Shown: one piece after another, positions 6,531-10,055 of the stretch
Position numbering within the stretch: position 1 is the stretch's first letter
Layout: each line of letters starts with the position of its first letter
NCBI GenBank assembly: GCA_964609495.1
Contig: CAZSTA010000133.1
Location: forward strand, 1 to 10,055
DNA from: CAZSTA01 sp964609495 [NCBI: uncultured bacterium]
GTDB lineage: Bacteria > CAZSTA01
Length of the DNA stretch: 10,055 bases
Direction: 5' to 3'
Translations under genes and position numbers: made by a program
Notes under the pieces: generated by a model
Databases searched by the model: none
Seen by the model: only the letters and a program-made list of their open reading frames with translations
Told to the model about the DNA's origin: nothing

Positions 6531-7310
6531 CTACACAAATTTCTTCATTGGTTTATTGGGATCAACATCCTCGTCATAGAGGTCAAAACCCAACTCTTCA
6601 AAAATACTCTCAAATTCAGTAAACACATTCATAACTACTTTCTTCAAGTGAGGAAAGTTTTGATATTTACCATCAATAATAATTTGGGTAAGTTCGTCAA
6701 AGGCTTTTGGTTTGGTCATAAACTCCTTGGATTGTGAGATAAATTGAGAGAGAGTTACGTATGGAGTTTGATTTAAGAGAGATAGAACTCTTAACATATG
6801 CAGATATATATCAAATACTAAAAGGGGAATGCCGACTTTATTTTTCTCTACGATCGCATTAAGAACTTTAGCTGTTGACTCTTGGACTTCATGCCAGTGA
6901 TTGGCGGCATACTTTAAGCACTTTTCTTCTAAGTTCTGGACTTTATACTTACCTAAGCTTTCGATAAATCTTTTGTTGATAATTGGAAGCAATTTGTCTG
7001 AGCCTGCTATATACCAATTTTCAGTTACTTCAAGAGTTTCCTCTATATAAGTTTCTTTCGTCATCCAAAGAAGTTCGACTAGCATACCATCGCGAATTTT
7101 ACCCATACCGCCAATCTTTTTATTCCCTGGCATTTCCCGAACAAAGGCAATCAGTTCTAAATCGGAATAATCGAGATCCTCACCTCTGGTATAAGACCCC
7201 TGAGCAGCAAGAGCGATAAGATTCCCGCCAAACTTCTTCTTTATCAAAGGAATCATTTCTTTGATAACTTTTTCTCTATCTTCGTGAGAATATTCTTTGA
7301 GACCTTGCAT
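6531..7310 (-). CDS. Nucleotidyltransferase resembling kanamycin nucleotidyltransferase (ANT(4')-like)
   Basis: The protein (259 aa) has the polymerase-beta-type nucleotidyltransferase signature GSYTRGEDLDYSDLEL (38-53), with acidic residues D50 and E52 and a third acidic residue, E79, in MLVELLW. These correspond closely to S39, D49, E51 and E76 of staphylococcal kanamycin nucleotidyltransferase. Size, order of segments (WYIAGSDKLLPI near 98-109, a helical C-terminal half, and a C-terminal GFDLYDEDVDPNKP) also fit that family. Members transfer AMP from ATP to aminoglycoside hydroxyls, but chromosomal relatives often have unknown substrates, so resistance is not proven. The start ATG (7308-7310) has only a weak, distant GAGGAAG upstream. 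It follows the small unknown ORF by 93 bases and precedes the methyltransferase by 160. Its presence between glycosidase genes suggests acquisition as part of a small cassette, an inference from context only. It is too large for a minimal MNT antitoxin. Confidence 0.8.
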   Translation of the reverse strand: MQGLKEYSHEDREKVIKEMIPLIKKKFGGNLIALAAQGSYTRGEDLDYSDLELIAFVREMPGNKKIGGMGKIRDGMLVELLWMTKETYIEETLEVTENWYIAGSDKLLPIINKRFIESLGKYKVQNLEEKCLKYAANHWHEVQESTAKVLNAIVEKNKVGIPLLVFDIYLHMLRVLSLLNQTPYVTLSQFISQSKEFMTKPKAFDELTQIIIDGKYQNFPHLKKVVMNVFTEFESIFEELGFDLYDEDVDPNKPMKKFV

Positions 7311-7403
7311 AAAAGGTTTCCAATCTTCCTCTATCTAGCGGATTTGAACAAATAGGAGGAATTTAGCTTTAGCTTCTGAGACGGTATATTTGTTTACATA
7401 AAT

Positions 7404-7619
7404 TTATTGAATATCGATGATCTTAAAGTCTTTCTTCCCAACCTCCGCTATATTCTCCATAGGATTCGCAAATTTTCCCTCTCTACGATCCCACAATAGG
7501 CTTCCCATTCCGCCTGTTTCTCCCTCATCTCTCTCGATTCCTGCGAACCAGAAGAGAGCAAGGATGATCGCATCCGCAGGGATCTTGCTAGAACGAAACC
7601 TTGAGGCTATATAATCCAT
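7404..7619 (-). CDS. Small hypothetical protein, possibly a gene remnant
   Basis: A 71-codon frame begins with ATG (7617-7619) five bases after the GH2 stop codon and ends in TAA. The product is soluble, with one hydrophobic stretch IILALFWFAGI (about residues 18-28) followed by a charged glycine-rich section and a basic tail ending KIIDIQ. I recognise no family. Codon choice resembles the neighbouring glycosidase genes, which supports a translated origin, and an opposite-strand frame over the same bases is probably its shadow. A purine-rich GAAGAG lies directly before the ATG, closer than ideal, so translation may be coupled to GH2. It could be a genuine small protein or the surviving 3' end of a larger gene lost during the insertion of the two genes downstream. 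The following 93 bases (7311-7403) show no gene and no clear promoter. Confidence 0.45.
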   Translation of the reverse strand: MDYIASRFRSSKIPADAIILALFWFAGIERDEGETGGMGSLLWDRREGKFANPMENIAEVGKKDFKIIDIQ

Positions 7620-7624
7620 CTCTT

Positions 7625-9886
7625 CTAATCCGAACAGATTTCGATCTTCCTCTCTATATCCTCAACCTTCATATTATCACCGAAGAAAAGCACATTCCTG
7701 GACTCCTCACTATCAATCCTTAATATCCCTTCTAAATAGGTCTGAGGCTCATCGGTATCAAGCTTCTCCTTCTCCAATCTCAGAAGCTCAACGGAGGAGT
7801 TAGAGGGAATCTGGACTTCTTCCACTCGCTCCCAGATAATATCACCTCCCAAAGTTTTATAGGAGAGCTTGAGATGACCTTTGAGATCTTGATATAGATC
7901 GTTTATTCCCCATACTGAGATAGAGCCATCATCCTCCTTCTTAAAAGATGGCAAAACATCACTGAAGGCTCGGCGAACGAAGTCATAGGCTATCTTTTTT
8001 CGACAATAGTAGTCAGTTACCGCATCAGCAAATTGAGGCCAACCATCGTGGAGATTCCAATATAATATCCCCCCACATTCAAACTTTCGCCTTCGATAAT
8101 GCTCTATCCAAGATTTAAGGGCTAAGGCTTGTAAGAATTGGGTTTTTATTATGTATTCCTCTAAGCTATCCGCCTTCCCGAATCCAGTCTTCTCCAGCGC
8201 ATCATCAACCTTCTCCCTCCTCTTGGGGAAATACTCATCGAATGTTCCGTAGTGATAATCCCAATATTCGCTGTCAGGGGGCCAAGGTTTATCCTCTGGT
8301 AAGAAGCTCTTCACCGTCTCGAGATTTGGAGAGGAGAGATGCCCTATCTCACTCACAAAGCGAGATTCATCTTTGCTATAGACCTCATGCTCATAGTGAT
8401 AACCATGATGCCAATTATGGGTATCTCCTTTATAAGGGGAGTTGAAATCCATATCATCATCGGGATTAGTCGGACTGCTCGTCCAATAGGGACAAGTGGA
8501 ATCTAATTTGGCACAGACCTTCTTCAAGACCTCCCTCTGCATCGGATGGGTCATCTTATATATCCATTCGTTCTCATTATCACCGCACCAGAGAGCTATA
8601 CAAGGATGATTCCGCAGACTCTTGACGATTATCTCCGCCTCTCGTTTTCCTTCCGCTAGAAATTCCCCATCATCAGGGTAGTGGCCACAAGCATACATAA
8701 AATCTTGCCAGATTAGGATTCCGTATTCATCGCAAAGCTCATAGAAGGCGGGATCCTCATATATTCCCCCTCCCCATATCCGGAACATATTGAGATTTTG
8801 CTCGACCGCTAATTCGATGATCTCCTTATATTTAGCTCTATCGGTCCGGCTGAAGATGAGATCAGTTGGGACCCAATTCGTTCCCCTAACAAAGAACCTC
8901 TTGCCATTAACCGCGAAGTTGAAGGAGGTCTTACCATCTCCTTGAGGTTCCTGAATAAGAGCGATCTCCCTGATTCCGAAACGCAAGCTATGGTTATCGA
9001 TCGTCTCATCACCCTTATCGACTTTGATCTCTAGATCGTATAGGTTTTGCTCTCCTAACCTATTAGGCCACCAGAGATGGGGATCATCGAACAACTCCTC
9101 CATAATCACCTTATTCCCACCTGGTTTTAACCCCACAGAGAGAGAATCCTCGATAGAGCTATCCTTATGCTGGGCCTGCAACTCGATCGTAGCCTCCTGA
9201 AGATCATTGGTATAATTACTTATATTAAGATAGAAGGTGAGAGCCGCCTTCCCATCCCTTCTCAATCTCGTCCTGACGAATACATCCTCGATCTCAAGAT
9301 CGTTGAGAGCGACTAACCTTACTCCTCTCCAAATACCAATCGTTACTACTCGCACTCCTATATCCCAGCCATAGGATATCTGGGATTTACGAGCATAAAG
9401 CCTCTCCGGGGTGAATCTTTTGCTCAGCTTTGACATATCCTTATCAGCGGTAGCCTTTATGGGAGATGCCAAACGCACTGTTAGGATATTATTCTCCCCT
9501 CTCTTTATCGATTCGGTGACCTCGAAGGAGCAGGGGACGAACATATTATTATGGACGCCGACCAATTCGCCATTTAGCCAAATGGTAGCGAAAGCATCTA
9601 AACCATCGAATTCAAGGCGAATCTTTCTTCCCTCGAAGTCCTCTGGGACAAAGAACTCCTTCCTATACCACCAATCCATATCCTCCATCCAAGTGCATTT
9701 TCGATAGTTCAGTCCATAGAAGGGATCCTCTATCTTTCCTGCCCTCATCATATCTAAATGCACTTCCCCAGGAACAGAGGCTTCATATACTTCTCCAGCT
9801 TCATCGAAGGGATTATTATCACCATTAGGACAATACATCAGTTGCCAAGTGCCATTTAACGAAATTCTCTCCTTAGCAGATCCCAT
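7625..9886 (-). CDS. GH2 beta-mannosidase, cytoplasmic
   Basis: The protein (753 aa from the chosen start) matches the beta-mannosidase branch of family GH2, which removes terminal beta-mannose from manno-oligosaccharides. It has the N-terminal jelly-roll start ISLNGTWQL, then WWYRKEF and the immunoglobulin-like domain. The barrel entry is KRFFVRGTNWVPTD, followed by MFRIWGGGIYEDPAFYELCD and the ILIWQDFMYAC segment. The acid/base is probably E438 in WCGDNENEW and the nucleophile E513 in SEIGH. YWNLHDGWPQ near the barrel end is also characteristic. It is somewhat shorter than the usual 800-900 residues, probably with a reduced C-terminal beta domain. A TTG at 9911-9913 opens the frame 9 codons earlier, but AAAGGAG (9897-9903) is placed for the ATG at 9884-9886, so I use the ATG. 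No signal peptide is seen. It is first in the glycosidase series; with GH4 and GH42 it suggests galactomannan or galactoglucomannan oligosaccharide use. Confidence 0.92.
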   Translation of the reverse strand: MGSAKERISLNGTWQLMYCPNGDNNPFDEAGEVYEASVPGEVHLDMMRAGKIEDPFYGLNYRKCTWMEDMDWWYRKEFFVPEDFEGRKIRLEFDGLDAFATIWLNGELVGVHNNMFVPCSFEVTESIKRGENNILTVRLASPIKATADKDMSKLSKRFTPERLYARKSQISYGWDIGVRVVTIGIWRGVRLVALNDLEIEDVFVRTRLRRDGKAALTFYLNISNYTNDLQEATIELQAQHKDSSIEDSLSVGLKPGGNKVIMEELFDDPHLWWPNRLGEQNLYDLEIKVDKGDETIDNHSLRFGIREIALIQEPQGDGKTSFNFAVNGKRFFVRGTNWVPTDLIFSRTDRAKYKEIIELAVEQNLNMFRIWGGGIYEDPAFYELCDEYGILIWQDFMYACGHYPDDGEFLAEGKREAEIIVKSLRNHPCIALWCGDNENEWIYKMTHPMQREVLKKVCAKLDSTCPYWTSSPTNPDDDMDFNSPYKGDTHNWHHGYHYEHEVYSKDESRFVSEIGHLSSPNLETVKSFLPEDKPWPPDSEYWDYHYGTFDEYFPKRREKVDDALEKTGFGKADSLEEYIIKTQFLQALALKSWIEHYRRRKFECGGILYWNLHDGWPQFADAVTDYYCRKKIAYDFVRRAFSDVLPSFKKEDDGSISVWGINDLYQDLKGHLKLSYKTLGGDIIWERVEEVQIPSNSSVELLRLEKEKLDTDEPQTYLEGILRIDSEESRNVLFFGDNMKVEDIERKIEICSD

Positions 9887-9896
9887 CCGATCATCA

Positions 9897-9903
9897 CTCC
9901 TTT
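9897..9903 (-). promoter_or_regulatory. Ribosome binding site deciding the GH2 start
   Basis: AAAGGAG on the minus strand lies 10 bases before the in-frame ATG at 9884-9886. It would fall inside the longer reading that starts at the TTG (9911-9913), so it argues for the shorter protein. An ATG in between is out of frame. Confidence 0.75.
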
Positions 9904-9950
9904 TATATTTCAAGTGGTTTCAAAAAAGTTTCAGGGAGAATCGTTTAGAC

Positions 9951-9976
9951 CACCCTCCCCCCTAACTCCTCCCATC
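9951..9976. repeat. C-rich direct repeat, copy 1
   Basis: This 26-base C-rich unit (plus strand starts CACCCTCCCCCC and ends CTCCCATC) is repeated at 10025-10050 with only a few differences, 48 bases apart. It lies upstream of the GH2 gene. Similar C-rich spacer motifs are common as dispersed intergenic repeats in some bacterial phyla, which I recall generally rather than from a specific match. Confidence 0.65.
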
Positions 9977-9989
9977 TTGGTTTTTGCTG

Positions 9990-10022
9990 AATTAATAAGA
10001 TTATCAAAGAATCTTGTTAATT
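9990..10022. repeat. AT-rich stem-loop between the two C-rich repeats
   Basis: AATTAATAAGATT (9990-10002) and AATCTTGTTAATT (10010-10022) are inverted repeats of 13 bases with a single T/G mismatch, around the loop ATCAAAG. There is no adjacent T-run beyond the stem. Its placement exactly between the two C-rich direct repeats suggests one composite element. It could also act as an operator for the GH2 unit. Confidence 0.6.
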
Positions 10023-10024
10023 AT

Positions 10025-10050
10025 CACCCTCCCCCTAACCCCCTCCCATC
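10025..10050. repeat. C-rich direct repeat, copy 2, with G-quadruplex potential on the minus strand
   Basis: This is the second copy of the 26-base C-rich unit. Read on the minus strand, 10027-10047 is GGG-A-GGGGG-TTA-GGGGG-A-GGG, which meets the standard four-run G-quadruplex pattern with loops of 1, 3 and 1. CCCTC (10041-10045) and GAGGG (10051-10055) at the window edge could also pair. The region 9914-10055 holds no gene and I see no clear sigma70 promoter for GH2. Confidence 0.65.
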
Positions 10051-10055
10051 GAGGG

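Noticed and set aside
6387-6737. Plus-strand 116-codon frame covering the gap and the end of the nucleotidyltransferase gene
   Set aside because: Half is antisense to the nucleotidyltransferase and the remainder crosses the inverted-repeat gap; the product shows no recognisable features.
9887-9913. Longer GH2 start at a TTG codon (9911-9913)
   Set aside because: The best ribosome binding site (9897-9903) lies downstream of it and is correctly spaced for the ATG at 9884-9886.
1-10055. tRNA, rRNA, CRISPR array or transposase
   Set aside because: I saw no regularly spaced repeat array, no transposase-like frame and no recognisable tRNA or rRNA sequence; a tRNAscan or Infernal run would settle the RNA part.

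Overview
This is a bacterial window with every supported gene on the minus strand, so transcription runs from high to low coordinates. Shine-Dalgarno sequences, one TTG start, a sigma70-type promoter and intrinsic-terminator logic all indicate a bacterium. GC content is moderate and nothing fixes the phylum. TAA, TAG and TGA are all used as stops and no intact gene has an internal TGA, so I assume the standard code. The enzymes carry no signal peptides and act in the cytoplasm, which fits an organism that imports plant-type oligosaccharides and finishes breaking them down inside the cell.

Reading in transcription order: a C-rich repeat and stem-loop region (about 9951-10055) precedes a GH2 beta-mannosidase (7625-9886). 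A 71-residue unknown ORF (7404-7619) follows after only 5 bases. Next come a nucleotidyltransferase resembling kanamycin nucleotidyltransferase (6531-7310), a 160-base gap holding a stem-loop, and a class I methyltransferase with a TTG start (5504-6370). The methyltransferase stop codon lies inside the ribosome binding site of a GH4 NAD-dependent glycosidase (4076-5488), which is followed by a GH42 beta-galactosidase (1983-3971). GH2, GH4 and GH42 together suit removal of beta-mannosyl, alpha-galactosyl and beta-galactosyl units, as in galactomannan or galactoglucomannan oligosaccharides. No sugar transporter or regulator lies in the window. The nucleotidyltransferase and methyltransferase look out of place among the glycosidases.

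A separate transcription unit starts just after the GH42 stop codon. It has a near-consensus promoter (1947-1975), a structured leader of about 215 nt, an intrinsic terminator that runs into the start codon, a fused double-ATPase gene of the energy-coupling-factor (ECF) type (291-1724), and then the beginning of a hydrophobic S-component-like protein (1-203, leaving the window). The aptamer-closing strand of the leader can instead pair with the left arm of the terminator. This is the standard arrangement of a transcription-terminating OFF riboswitch controlling vitamin, cofactor or metal uptake. I could not assign the aptamer to a class with confidence, and this leader is the most interesting item here. 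The S-component-like gene has an in-frame TGA at codon 52.
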